Assembly: GCA_037176725.1 (NCBI GenBank)
Contig: JAZBRS010000060.1
Coordinates: 57,812,001-57,876,000, forward strand
From: Posidonia oceanica
Lineage: Eukaryota > Streptophyta > Magnoliopsida > Alismatales > Posidoniaceae
Length of the DNA: 64,000 bases
Reading direction: 5' to 3'
Shown here: piece by piece, positions 1 through 11,382 of the stretch
Layout: each line of letters starts with the position of its first letter
How positions within the stretch are numbered: the first letter of the stretch is position 1
Translations under genes and position numbers: made by a program
Notes under the pieces: model-generated
What the model saw: only the letters and a program-made list of their open reading frames with translations
Told to the model about the DNA's origin: nothing
Databases searched by the model: none

Positions 1-3000
1 ACTCGCCTGAACTCCACCTCTCCAAGCCACCTAGCCTTCAGCCTTCTCCCCCCTCACAGGCCGAACCTTCCACCACAAATAGTTACCTCCCTCTCTGACC
101 AGAAAATCGACCGGCCTGCAAACTCCACCCACAGCCTCCCAAAACCCAATTCAATCACCCAGAATCGTTCACCAGACCTCCAGCAGTCTACCAGAGGGTC
201 CTATCCGGCCTGAGGAGCAGCAGACACTCCCCTCGGTCTCCGTCTGCCTCTGTGAACCCACAATCAGCCGAATCTTCCTCCGGTCTTCGCAGCAGCCGTC
301 CAACCATTCGGGAAGCACCGGAAGGCTCCGTGGAGGCGATCCCAATCCTCGCGAGCAGCAGACGGTGCCCGCAGCGGCCAGACGAGCTCCATCGGTGACC
401 TCTGAAACCGCCTGCGTCGGGAGGACTTCCCAGCCACGGAAACAGGTAAAATCTTATCCCTTTAGCTTAATCTTCCTTCCTTCTTGCTTTTCCGCCCCTT
501 AGACTAGGGTTCCCTTCGCTCCTGCGTCGGGTCAACGCCGGTCAGAGTCGTCTTCTCCGGCGAGCCTCACCGTGCGTCCCTCCGCTCCGGTCAGCAGAAC
601 GCCGTTCCAGTAGCACCCTCCGGTCCGCACGAGTCTCAAGAACACGCTCCGGCCTTCAGATCGCCGCGTCGTCGCGTCGATCGCCCGGGGTGCACTTCTG
701 AAGCTCTGCAGACCTCCGGTGGCTTCTCCGGCTCGCTCCAGCCCACGTCGAGCTCCGCCGAGCGTCGTCCGACCTCTGTCAGGACCTAGAGACGCCTCCC
801 CGCCGGTCTGCGCAGCCCCAGCATCCCTGTGCCGGCGTTCATGGACGCTGGCAGCTTGCTGCTACAGTGTCCATGGCCGTCGGCCATGCACTGTTCCTTT
901 ATTTTCCAGTTATCTAAGTTTTTCGTTAAATATTGCATTTCTGGTCTGAGTTCTTGTTATTTTGCATTCCAGTCCTTTATTTGATTTAATCTGCTGATTT
1001 CTGAACTGAAACTATATTAAATTGCATGAAATGTTTGTGGTTCTCCTTATTTGCCTTCTAGTCCTTTTACTGTGCTGTTCTTCAGTAATAAGTTAGACTC
1101 TGGCCCTCCAGTTTTTGATTTTTGCACTTAGGTCCTGCAGTAGCTTAATTTAATTTAATGCATGAATTTTGCCATATGAAATTGCATTCTGGGTCCCCTC
1201 TGTTTTCAGTATTTGCATCCTGATCCTCTGTCCTGAAGTACTTAGGTTTTATTTTTCATTTTTGCTTGTTGCATTGCATTTTTCCCCCTCTGTTTTCTGA
1301 TTTTTGCATGTAGGTCTTTTCTAATGCACAGTAGCCATTTTAAATGCATATTTAGCTTATTAAATTGCATTTTTGACCTTGCATATTTTAAAAATTGCAT
1401 GTCAGTCCTCTGTCTGCCCCTTTAATGCATATTTTGCTTCAAAAATTGCATTTTTGACCCTGCATGTTTGAAAAATTGCACATAGGTCCTCTGCATGCTT
1501 ATAAAAATCATTTAAATGCATATTTTGCTTCAAAAATTGCATTTTAGCCCCACATGTTTGAAAAATTGCATGTAGGTCCCCATTTGCATTCCCAGACTAC
1601 TTAGGACCCTGTTTTTCTGGAAAAATTGCATTTTAGACCCTAATGATTTCAAAATTGCATCTTCAACTTGCCACACGATTTCAAAACTTGTCCTGATGCA
1701 TACCCCTTTTGGAAAATTGCATTTTAAACCCTGTCCTTTGCAAAATTGCATACAGACCCTCCTTTTTTCAAATTCCCTGCATGAAAGCCCCAAAACTTTT
1801 CAAAACTTTTGCATTTAGACCCCCATCCTTTCAAAATTGCATTTGAACCCCCAATTTTCTGAAAAATCCCTCCTGAGTCTTTTCTTGCTTCCTGCATGCA
1901 TTTGCACTCATGTAGTCTTGCATTTGGCATCCTCTGCACACACTCAAGTACCATTAGCTCCCATTCACGAGGGAGGACCTGTTTGCACACCCCTAGGACC
2001 TCCTGAACACTTAGATCGGTTCTTCTCCCCTGTTCTGGCCTCTCTGCCTTGAAGCTGCGATATCTTCCAATCCGACCGTTGGATCTTCTCAAACAAGCTA
2101 CCCAGACGACCCCGGCGAAGCGCTCTTCAGCATGGTCCAAGCAGATTTCAGATCAGGCCCCGGATTTTCTAGGTACGTCCTCCTGAACCCCTGCACAGCA
2201 TTCATTTGCACATCATTTGTATTGCATGCATCGTTTTCGCTTTTTGCTTCTTCGAGCATGTAGAATAGGACTTCCTCCTCTTATCCATCAACTCCGTTCC
2301 TCGTTTCGCGTATTCCCAAGTGTTTTGTGTTGTGTTTCCCCTGGATTCACCACTTATTGCGGCTTTCTTCCCCCTTTTCCACGATCCGATCGCACCGCGA
2401 GCTTTGGGTAGCGTGCGAGACACATCGTGGAGCGGTTTAGTGGAAAACAGTCACGAAGCAATAGTAATCCCTCCACTTGCTTGTTCTCCCTAGTGTAGGT
2501 CTTCACACCTACTCTGCGTGGCCCTTAAACAGTGCCTGTCCTCACACACGCACTGTTTACTTCTCCTTTCGCTTCCCTTGATCTTTTTTCCTTGCATTTG
2601 CATCTGCATGGTTTTGCCGAGGTTTTATTCCGTCTTTTGGCACCGTTTTGCGTGCCCGCTCTGTTTTTGGCACCGTTTTGCGTGCCCGCCTCGCTTTTGG
2701 CACCATTTTGCGTGTCCGCTTTGTTTTTGGCACCGTTTTGCGTGCCCGCTTTGTCTTTGGCTCCGTTTTGCGTTCCCGCTTCGCTTCTGGCACTGTTTTG
2801 CGTGCCCGTCTTGTTTTCTTGCACCGTTTTGCGTGCCGCTCTCGTTTCTTGCATTGTTTCGCGTGTTTTATGCCGTTTTCTCTTGCATGTCGCTTGCATT
2901 GCTTGGTTTTACCGTTGTTTTGCTTTTTCGCTTGCATTTGCATATAGGGCAGTGATGCTCACTGCCTGGAGTTCTCACGAGCCCGGTTTCGCCCGATTCG

Positions 3001-3517
3001 GAACACAGACAGCGCTGCTGAGCACTTAGATAGCACGTTTACTTTCTTGCATTGCATTCCACCACTTAGAGCACACCTATGAGCATTCATTCTGGCATTC
3101 ATTGGCATTTAGGCATTCAAATCTGCATTTCCCTGCGTATGTGAGCGTAAGCCTAGAAAGACCGATTCTCGAGCGTGTCGGGGGTGCCTAACACCTTCCC
3201 CGCGCGTAACAGGAGTCCTTGCCCAGTCTTTTGGTCCGCAATGACCATATCGCCCTTATCCTAGGCATGAGTCATCTCATTTGCATGTATTTGCATTTGT
3301 TTTCCTTTGCATTGCTTCGCTTTGCATTTCTTGCTTGGTTTTGCATGTTAATTCACGCATTTCCCCGATTTTCCTTGTCTCCCGATAATAGACATGGTGG
3401 CAACTCTGATTTGTCTTATCTTCTTCTTTTCTTCCTTTTTAAGTGTTTTCGAGTTGAGCCCTCCTCCTCGGACCATCGCCGCTAATAGTAAGCCTGATTC
3501 TGATTGGGATTACTACA
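1..3517 (+). repeat. Element A 5' LTR (3' part)
   Basis: This is the right-hand 3.5 kb of the 5' LTR, homologous to 46990-50476 and ending at TTACTACA just before the primer site. It is 30 bp longer than the same part of the 3' LTR, which equals one unit of the tandem repeat at 2633-2840. Contents: a C-rich stretch (1-900); an AT-rich stretch (940-1860) with many spaced copies of TTGCATTTT-like motifs; a GATATC/CCAATCCGACCGTTGG block (2058-2090); the 30-bp tandem repeat; and a block at 3181-3224 around GGGTGCCTAACACCTTCC that recurs in the LTRs of B and C and is typical of Tat/Ogre LTR ends. Short open frames here lack coding character. Confidence 0.93.
2633..2840 (+). repeat. 30-bp tandem repeat in A 5' LTR
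   Basis: There are about six to seven copies of a roughly 30-bp unit whose core is CACCGTTTTGCGTGCCCGC. The matching array in the 3' LTR has one unit fewer, which explains the 30-bp length difference between the LTRs. The LTRs of B carry a related array. Confidence 0.85.
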
Positions 3518-3536
3518 GTGGCGACTCTGCTGGGGA
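3518..3536 (+). promoter_or_regulatory. Primer binding site (tRNA-Arg type) of element A
   Basis: GTGGCGACTCTGCTGGGGA begins at the base after the LTR end. TGGCGACTC...GGGGA is the pattern described for Ogre/Tat elements as complementary to the 3' end of tRNA-Arg; that assignment is family knowledge, not tested here. Element B has the identical 18-mer at the same place. Confidence 0.9.
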
Positions 3537-4858
3537 ATTGCTAGACTCCGGCTTTCGCTTTCGCTTTCGCTCGCTTGGGATTTACTTTCTTTGTTTGCCT
3601 TTTGTGCCTTCTTTGCCTGTTTTGCTTGCTCTTCTGTGCAAACTCCTAGCGAGTCGCCTCATGGCTACTTTGCTTAGGTTTTGCACCTGCCTCGTCTGCT
3701 TCGCCGTGGCGTTCGCTTTGCCTTGCTCTGCTTTGTCTCTGTTGCTTGTTTACCTGTTTATTTCTTTGCTTCTGCTCTTACCTGCTTCAATGCTTACTTG
3801 TCTTTGTCTTTCTTTATCTATCTGCTTATAATTGCTTTATTTCTCGCACAATGCATGTCTACATACTTGTTTGACAACAATGCATGCTTTTTGAATGCTG
3901 AATGCTTTTCTTACACATTTGCTATGTCACTACGCACGCACATGCCTTGCATATATATGCCTTTTGACATGATGAATGCTTTTTCTTCACTATCATGCTC
4001 ACGAACACTCGCACATGCCATGCACTTGCCTTTTGCTGTGTTGTATGTTGTTTGCCTGCCATGTCTGACTGATTTTCTTCCCTTTCGCACATGCCATGCC
4101 TAGGATAGTAGGGACTTGTTTGCTCTCCCCATGGTTAACTAAAAATGGCAAGTAAAAGGAACTTCTAGGGGTAACTAGAGACTTCAAACAATCCTTCACC
4201 CCCTTTGGTTAATAAAATGCGCAAGATAAAAAACTTTAATCATTTGCATAAGCATCATATAGGGCATGCATCTTCTCATCTGAGTCCACCTATTAGTCTG
4301 CGAAGGACAGTCCCGGCCTCTTGTTCCACCGCTTTGAGCGTGGCGCGGGTCAGTCGGTCTGTCCCCCCTTGTCCGGGGGTCGTGTCGGTGTTAGTAGAGG
4401 GTACCACCCACGCTTTGGCGGGGTAGAGGCCACCAACGCACCACCCTGTCATTTCCTGAGCTTTGGGCCAGGAGTTAGGCAGGGAACCTACTTTTCTGAC
4501 CTGAGTCGGTGACCCGTACACCCAGGGATACCCGGAGTAGATCACCTGCTAGGATACACTAGTTAGGTAAGGGGGCATACTAGAAAGCATACATATCATT
4601 CATGCCATTTAACTTAACTCATTTGCATTCGTCTTTTCAGTTTCTAACCCCAGTTTCCTTCTGTTTGTGTCAGCAGTGATCGGTAAGCGAGTTCTCCTTG
4701 CTAGAGCTTGAGTACCGACCCTTGTTGGCACCCCTGTTGCGACCTTATTCACGACCATTCCCTCTTCTAAGCTATCCGCCTTTGCGACGATAGCTCCTAG
4801 TAGGAATCGCCGTTTGAACACCTGTCGCAGCCCTGTTCTCACGCGTTCTAGGTCAGCA
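3537..4858 (+). other. 5' leader of element A, non-coding
   Basis: This 1.3-kb leader has no credible gene. The first part is T-rich. Positions 4281-4600 contain a block that matches the leader of B (minus strand, 33460-33780) almost base for base, including TGTCCGGGGGTCGTGTCGG and GGGTACCACCC. Conservation without an open frame suggests a cis-acting RNA function such as packaging or translation initiation; this is inference. Confidence 0.7.
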
Positions 4859-5612
4859 ATGGCCCAGTACGTCAGTGAGCCTCTCTTCACTCCTGTCATG
4901 GAGGGTGTTTCCGTTCCGGCCCCTCCGGTTGCTCCTTCTGTCCCCGTTGTTCCCCCTTCGATGCCAGGGTTTCCTCCCCTACCGCCTCTAGGATCCCAGT
5001 ATGTCCCGGGACAGTGGCAAGCATCTCTTCCTCCGGATCCGATCGCCGAGTCTATCTTGACGACCGTTACTCGCGCTTCAGAGATGCCACTGTCCCCTCC
5101 ATCTCAGGGATACGTCGCCTTTGACATCCCTTCTACCGCTGCTGCGACTTTTTCTATAGAATCTTTTCCTCCCGGACAGTCTGTGTCCGTGCCACTTGCT
5201 TCTCAACCTTCGCGGGCACTGCACTTCAGCGTCCCCACTGGCGAGACGCCTGAGGCACAGTACCAGCACTTGATGGAGCTTGCCCAGAGACTACAGGGCA
5301 TGGCTCTAGCAGTTCGTCCTTCCTGTGCTCCTATCGTTCCTGAGGTTCCTTTGAGGCCAGTTCCAGCATTTCATGCATCTACCTCCACACCTCCGCCTCG
5401 ACCATCGTCTCAACTGCTCACGGTTCCGACGATGGGGGCCCGTTTACCGCCTCCTGCTGCACAACACCTAGCACAGCATGCTCCTCTTCCCCCTGGTGGT
5501 CAGTCCTTTGGACCAGCTGGAGCCCAGTACCTCACTGGCTCGCTGTCTGGCACCCCGCCTGTACAGCAACTGGTGCTCCGTCATCCTACCCCTATCACAG
5601 CACAGCATGGCA
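4859..5612 (+). pseudogene. gag: Element A gag, N-terminal part (before frameshift)
   Basis: The start at MAQYVSEP is chosen because the same start lies in B (33192, minus strand); both frames are open a little further upstream. This Pro/Ser-rich, low-complexity N-terminal region of gag (about 250 residues) has few charged residues and resembles the disordered N-terminus of other Tat gags. The frame is lost around 5611-5613, where A lacks one base compared with B after the codons for QHG. The remaining gag continues in another frame from 5613. The protein would assemble into virus-like particles in the cytoplasm. Confidence 0.85.
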
Positions 5613-8600
5613 CTACTCTTCTCCTTTGCATCAAGCCCAGCATCCTGCATACACTCCTGCATACACAGTTCCCCAGCACGGATACGCCGGCCATCCCGTT
5701 GCTCCACCAGGCGACGACGCTATGGTAGATCCGGAGGAGCACTTAGGTGCGACCCATTCGGCGTATGTGCTCGCTACCCCTGCTGATCCCTCTCCTACAG
5801 CAGCAATCCCAGACCCCATCAATAACCGGATGGACGTCTTGGAGAAAGCACTACGACTAGTGCAGGGTACTGAGCACCAGACCTACCAATTCCGGGACCT
5901 CTGCTGCTTTCCAGAGGCGGTACTCCCTCCGAAGTTCAAGATCCCAGACTTCGAGAAGTATAATGGTAGGGGCTGCCCTGTAGCACACTTGAAGGCGTAT
6001 TGCGGTGATCTGGCTCAGCTTCAGGCTGACGAGAGGTTGCTGATCCGCTTGTTCCAGAAGAGTTTGACCGGGCCGGCACTCAAGTGGTTTACATCGCTTG
6101 ACATGTCAGCCATCAAGACTTGGAACGACCTCAGTCAGGCGTTCCTGGAACAATACTCCTTCAACCTCGATCTGGTCCCAAAGAGGGCGGACTTGATCGC
6201 AATCAAGCAGAATTCTGGCGAGCCGTTCGGAGAGTACGTCGGCCGCTGGCGTGCCCTTGCCTCTCAGGTTCGAGATAGACCCTCTGACGAGGAGTCTATC
6301 GAGATCGTTATCAAAGGGGCGCAGCCGTCTCTCGGAGCTCTGCTTAGCATCCAACCAGTCACTACTTTTGCGGCACTCATCAGAGCTGGAGTGCGCGTGG
6401 AGAGTTCTTTGCGGAGTGGCAACTTCCTGGCTCTCTCTGCGTTCGCTAAGCAGGCAGTGATCAGCAGTAACAGTGCCAACAGCAGCGCCTCCAACAACAA
6501 CAGCGGCAGCAACAACAACCGCCTGAAGAGGAAGGACTCGCAGAAAACCGCTGTTGCATTCGTCGACTCCCCTGCTGTGCCTGTTCGCTTGCCATCCCGG
6601 CCTGCCCCAGCTCAGATGGTGTACGCTCCTGCACCTAGGAATCCACCCACACCACACATCACTACCACCGCTAGACCGGTCTACCCTGCCGCACTGGTTC
6701 AGCAAGGCTCATACCAGAGGCAAAGAAGGCCACTCACTGAGAAGCGGAAATTCGCCCCACTAATGGAACCGCTCACGATCATCTTGCCAAAGGTTGCATC
6801 GCTCCTGAAGTTCCCGGAGGTTCGTCCACCCCCAAATCCCTTGCCGCATTGGTTTAGGGCGAACCTCTTCTGCAATTTCCATCGAAGTACCGGGCATTCG
6901 ATGGACAATTGCTTCTCCTTGTGGAACGCTATTCAGGATTTAATCGAATCGGGAACGATTGTGATTGACACGCACGAGGCATTTACTCAAGCACACACAC
7001 ATGCATCTGCACATTCAGTTGTTCCCCCTCATTCTAGCATCATCCACCAACCCCTACCCGAGCACTCTTATCCGGGAGGGGCAGGAACCTCAGGCATCCA
7101 TTCTGTCTTTCCTTCTGGGCCTACTACCTCCGTGGTAGACCCTTCTGATCTTATCTCTGATATCTCCGAGCCTTTCCCTGTGAATCTCTATCTTACGGCA
7201 GTTGCCGGCTCCGAGTCGGGAATTCACACGATCCGACCGCGTGCCAGGCCGGAGTGCCCCTTCGCGCCCCGCGCTGTGCTTCCTCAGGCTCAATCCCTTG
7301 TACACCTTCTAGCTAGGGCCCAGCCTAGATCCCCTGTCCACCTCTTAGGGCGACCTCAGCTAGAATCCCCTGTACACCTTCTAGGCAGACCTCAACCTGC
7401 CCCAGCCTTCCCACCCCAACAACCATACCCTCTAGGTAGACCTCAACACCCAGTAGGTCCCCCTGTAACCCCTCCTGTGCTCGCAGCACGTGCTCCAGTG
7501 GTTATTGACTTAACCTTGGACACCCATCGCGTCCCTTACAGCTACACCACAGAAATGTGTGCGGAAGTAACGCGATCGGAGAGGGTCTACAGGCCCCCAA
7601 CATCGGCAATTAGGCCAAATCACCCTAAACCTGCTATGCCCCCACCCTCCAACCAACCCGTAGTAGATCCAACCCCAAATCAACCCGTAGCAAGCCAAAT
7701 CCCTGCCCAGCCTGTAGCGGCCCAGCTTCCTGCCACTACCCCCTTAGAGCTTGCCAAAGCAACCCCTCCTGTTGCCAAAAAGAACCAACCCAAGGCAGAC
7801 TTAACCTCCCAGCTTAAGAAGGTCAAAGCTGACATTTCCATTTGGGACCTAATCCACACCTCTGCCGAACACCGTGAGGCTTTTCTTCGCGTGTTCCAGG
7901 CCGCCCGTGTGTCCCAGTCTATTGAGCCTTCAGCCTTGGAAAGCATGCTAGGGTTGATTGCGGAGCCCCAGGTCATCTCTTTTACAAGTGATGAGCTGCC
8001 TCCGGCGGGGATTAATCATAACCAGCCCCTGTTCGTCACGGTTCAGTTCAAAAACTTTCGCATTCCCCTAACACTGGTTGATAATGGGTCAGGCCTTAAC
8101 GTTTGCCCCTTGCATACTGCAACCAAGCTCGGATTCAAAGCCGAGGACATCACGCTAGCCGTGAAGGGAATGACAGCTTTTGACAACACCCACCATGACG
8201 CTCTAGGGACCCTGGTTATTCCTCTTGCTATCGGCCCGGTCATCTTCAATGTAAAATTCTATGTCGTCGACTTGAAGCCGAATTTCAATCTTCTGCTTGG
8301 GCGTCCTTGGCTCCACAAGCATCAGGTCCTTCTTTCGACCCTCCATCAGATGATAAAGTACCGTCGTGGTGATGATGTCATTGTCGTCATGGCAGAGAAC
8401 TTTGAGAAGAAGCAGATCGAAGCAGTCTCCCCCGTGTCTTCACAAGCTATCCCGTTTGACCCCGAAACTTCTGAAGCTCTATATCGCGTTAATCGGTGCG
8501 AGCCGGTTAACTTCATTCCTGATCTTGAACGTGTCCACTCCTTGGCCGTTCACAGCAACCCCTTCCGAATGGTCGAGAATGTATGTCACAGGTGGGGTTA

Positions 8601-11382
8601 CATAAAGGGTACACCGCTCGGCCGTCACGGCCAGGAGATCGCAGAGCCGATCGTAGCAGTGGAGCGGAGGAAATCAGAAGGCCTCGGTTACGAACCCAAG
8701 CTCAACGAAGATCGCTGCCTTCAGCTCAAGGATCAAGAGCCAGCCATTCCCAGAAATCTCACTAACTTCACCAGTGCAGGAGTCCTGGGATCGACCGATG
8801 ATCAAGCCACGGCACCGACAGAAGACTGGGTCTGCATTGAGGACTACTACTTGGATGAGGAGCAGTCTGGCACAGTAGAGGCAGTCCCAACTGGCAGCAA
8901 GGCAATGATCAGCACAGAGGCACCACAGTCAGCATGTTCAGCTCTTCCTCTAGCAGATACAGCAGACAGCTCAGTAGGCTCTGTGGCAGAACTGGCCAGC
9001 TCTCACACTTTTGCAGCCACATCTGCATCACAAGTACAGGCAGCAGCGGTGCAAGAGTCAGAGACACTCCTTCTGGCAGAATCGGGCAGGCTACTAGCGA
9101 TCGCAGTCACACCAGTGCCACTGTCACTCTCTCTGGAGGGACAGTCGATCAATTCAGTCAGCAGCACAGTTCAGCTCACTCCAGCAGCCGCATCACTGGG
9201 AATGCAGTCGGCGCAGTCCGCTTCATATCTTCTTGACGCAAAGCAGCAACTCTCTTGGCAGGCCCCCACGGCATCAGAAGCTACACTCTCACAATCACAA
9301 CCAGTTGCAGAGGATCAACTAAGCGCCGTAGTCTCCCGGCCCTTGAGCCCTCAGAAGAGCGCCTCTGCCTGCCCTCCACCTGCAACAGTGACACTGGCAG
9401 CATACCCATCTGTGGCCCCGCTGACCAGTCCGTTTGGATCTCCCACGCCAAAGCTGCAGCTATCAGGCGCGCCCATGAGCCAGATCATGCAAATTCCAAG
9501 GGCAGCAATCCGTCTTGCAGCTGGGCTAGTGCCGCAAACCCCCGGCGCCTACTACGTCGACTCACTCTCAGACGAGGAAGAAGGAGTGGCGATAGAAGCC
9601 CAGGTCGATTCATGGATATCCGACTTAGAGCTACTTTATCAAGAACAAATCAAGTCGATAGCAGAAGACCTGGTAGAGCATCGGGCCGCAGAAAGGAAAG
9701 GGAAAGCCGTGGTTACGGACCCTCCTTTGCAAGAAGACCATGCCTCTATCATGGTCCTGGAAGAAGGCTCGGCAGCACCGGACTCCCCTAGACCAGATGA
9801 ACTCATCACTCTCCGACCAGAAGGCGGGTCTAGGTGGTTTGTGCAATGCATGCCTCACCGGAGCAGCATAGCGAGCGGCAGTGCCCAGATCAGCCGCCAG
9901 TCCAGCATACCCTCCCTAAGCACACTAGAAGACTCAGAGGAGGAAGCGCTAGCAGTCCAAGCAGCAGCAGTAACAGAGCAGAAAGCAGAATCAGTAACAG
10001 AGTTGTTAGCAGCCTCAGTAACAGAATCACCAGCAGCATCAACAGCCGAATCAGCAAGGCTCTCAGCAGTATCAGCAGAACACTCAGCAGAATCAGTCAG
10101 GCTAGAGCAAACAGCAGAAGGAGTTGCTGGGACGGAGGTCGCGCACCGAGGCTACAAGAATACCCGAGTGAGCGTGACCATCCTGAAGCGTCACCAGGGC
10201 CAAGCAGTGGAACACATACACTCTTTCAACATCACAAGTCCTTCTTTTGAGAAAGAGATCCTCTCGGAACTTATTACTTATGGAGAGGAGGATGATACGG
10301 GCATGGATGAAATTGACGAAACGTTGCCCGAGTTCTGGCCCTATGACGACGACCCAGAAGGCCCCAACCTCCATGTTGAAGAAGAAACAGAGGTTGTCAA
10401 CATCGGCACAGCTGAGGAAGTCAGAGAAATTCGTATCAGTGCCCAGCTATCCTCCCAGGCTCGAGCAGAGTTCATCGCATTCTTGAAAGAATTTGCGGAT
10501 GTCTTCGCCTGGAGTTACGAGGATATGGTCGGCCTTGACATAAAGATAGTGGTGCACAATCTGCCCTTAAACCCGGATGCCAAGCCAGTAAAGCAGAAGC
10601 TAAGAAGATGGCGACCGCAGTGGCTGCTCCTGATCAAAGAAGAGATAATGAAGCAGCTCAGAGTCAACTTTCTGAAGGTCGTTCTTTATCCTGAGTGGCT
10701 GGCAAACATTGTACCTGTGCCCAAGAAAGATGGCCGAATCCGGATCTGCATCGACTACAGGGACCTGAACAAGGCAAGTCCCAAGGACGACTTCCCCCTG
10801 CCTCACATTGACGTCCTAGTCGACAATACAGCGGGCCACAAGATGCTCTCCTTCATGGACGGCTTTTCTGGATACAACCAAATCAAAATGGCAGAAGAAG
10901 ACATGGAAAAGACTTCATTCATCACCCCTTGGGGAGTCTTCTGCTACCAAGTCATGCCGTTCGGTCTGAAGAATGCTAGTGCGACCTATCAGAGGGCCAT
11001 GACTGTGCTGTTCCACGACCTCATGCACCAAGAAGTAGAGGTCTACGTAGACGACATGATTGCCAAAACCAGAGAGCCTGAAGACCACCTTGCCTGTCTA
11101 AAAAAGCTCTTTGACTGTCTACGGAAATACAAATTGCACCTGAATCCCAAGAAGTGCGTATTCGGGGTGTCTTCTGGCAAGCTGCTCGGCTACATTGTTA
11201 GCCAAAGGGGGATTAAGGTGGACCCGATAAAAGCAAAAGCCATCATGGACATGCCACCCCCCAGAACTGAAAAGGAGTGTCAGGCTGCATTTGCCAAGAT
11301 CAAGCAGCTGTTGATCAAGCCTCCTGTCCTGGTTCCCCTTACACCAGGGAGACCTTTGCTTCTCTACCTTTCTACCACGTAG
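5613..11382 (+). pseudogene. gag-pol: Element A gag-protease-RT polyprotein segment
   Basis: This open frame runs over 1,900 codons to a TAG at 11380-11382. Domains in order: gag capsid core (about 5970-6270, with LTGPALKWF and FLEQYSFNLD); an Asn/Ser-rich spacer (6470-6540); a Tat-type zinc knuckle with Cys at 6871 and 6910 around HRSTGHSMDN; a Pro-rich segment; aspartic protease (about 8035-8390) with VDNGSG at 8077-8094 and LLLGRPWL; a linker of about 700 residues rich in Ser, Ala and Gln; and RT (about 10580-11260) with FMDGFSGYNQI, MPFGLKNA and YVDD (11044-11055). Relative to C, 40 codons are missing in frame at about 11275-11278, removing the conserved RT-RNase H connection (LLGRLQYISRF in C), so the enzyme is probably dead. 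The frame upstream of 5613 differs. Confidence 0.9.
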
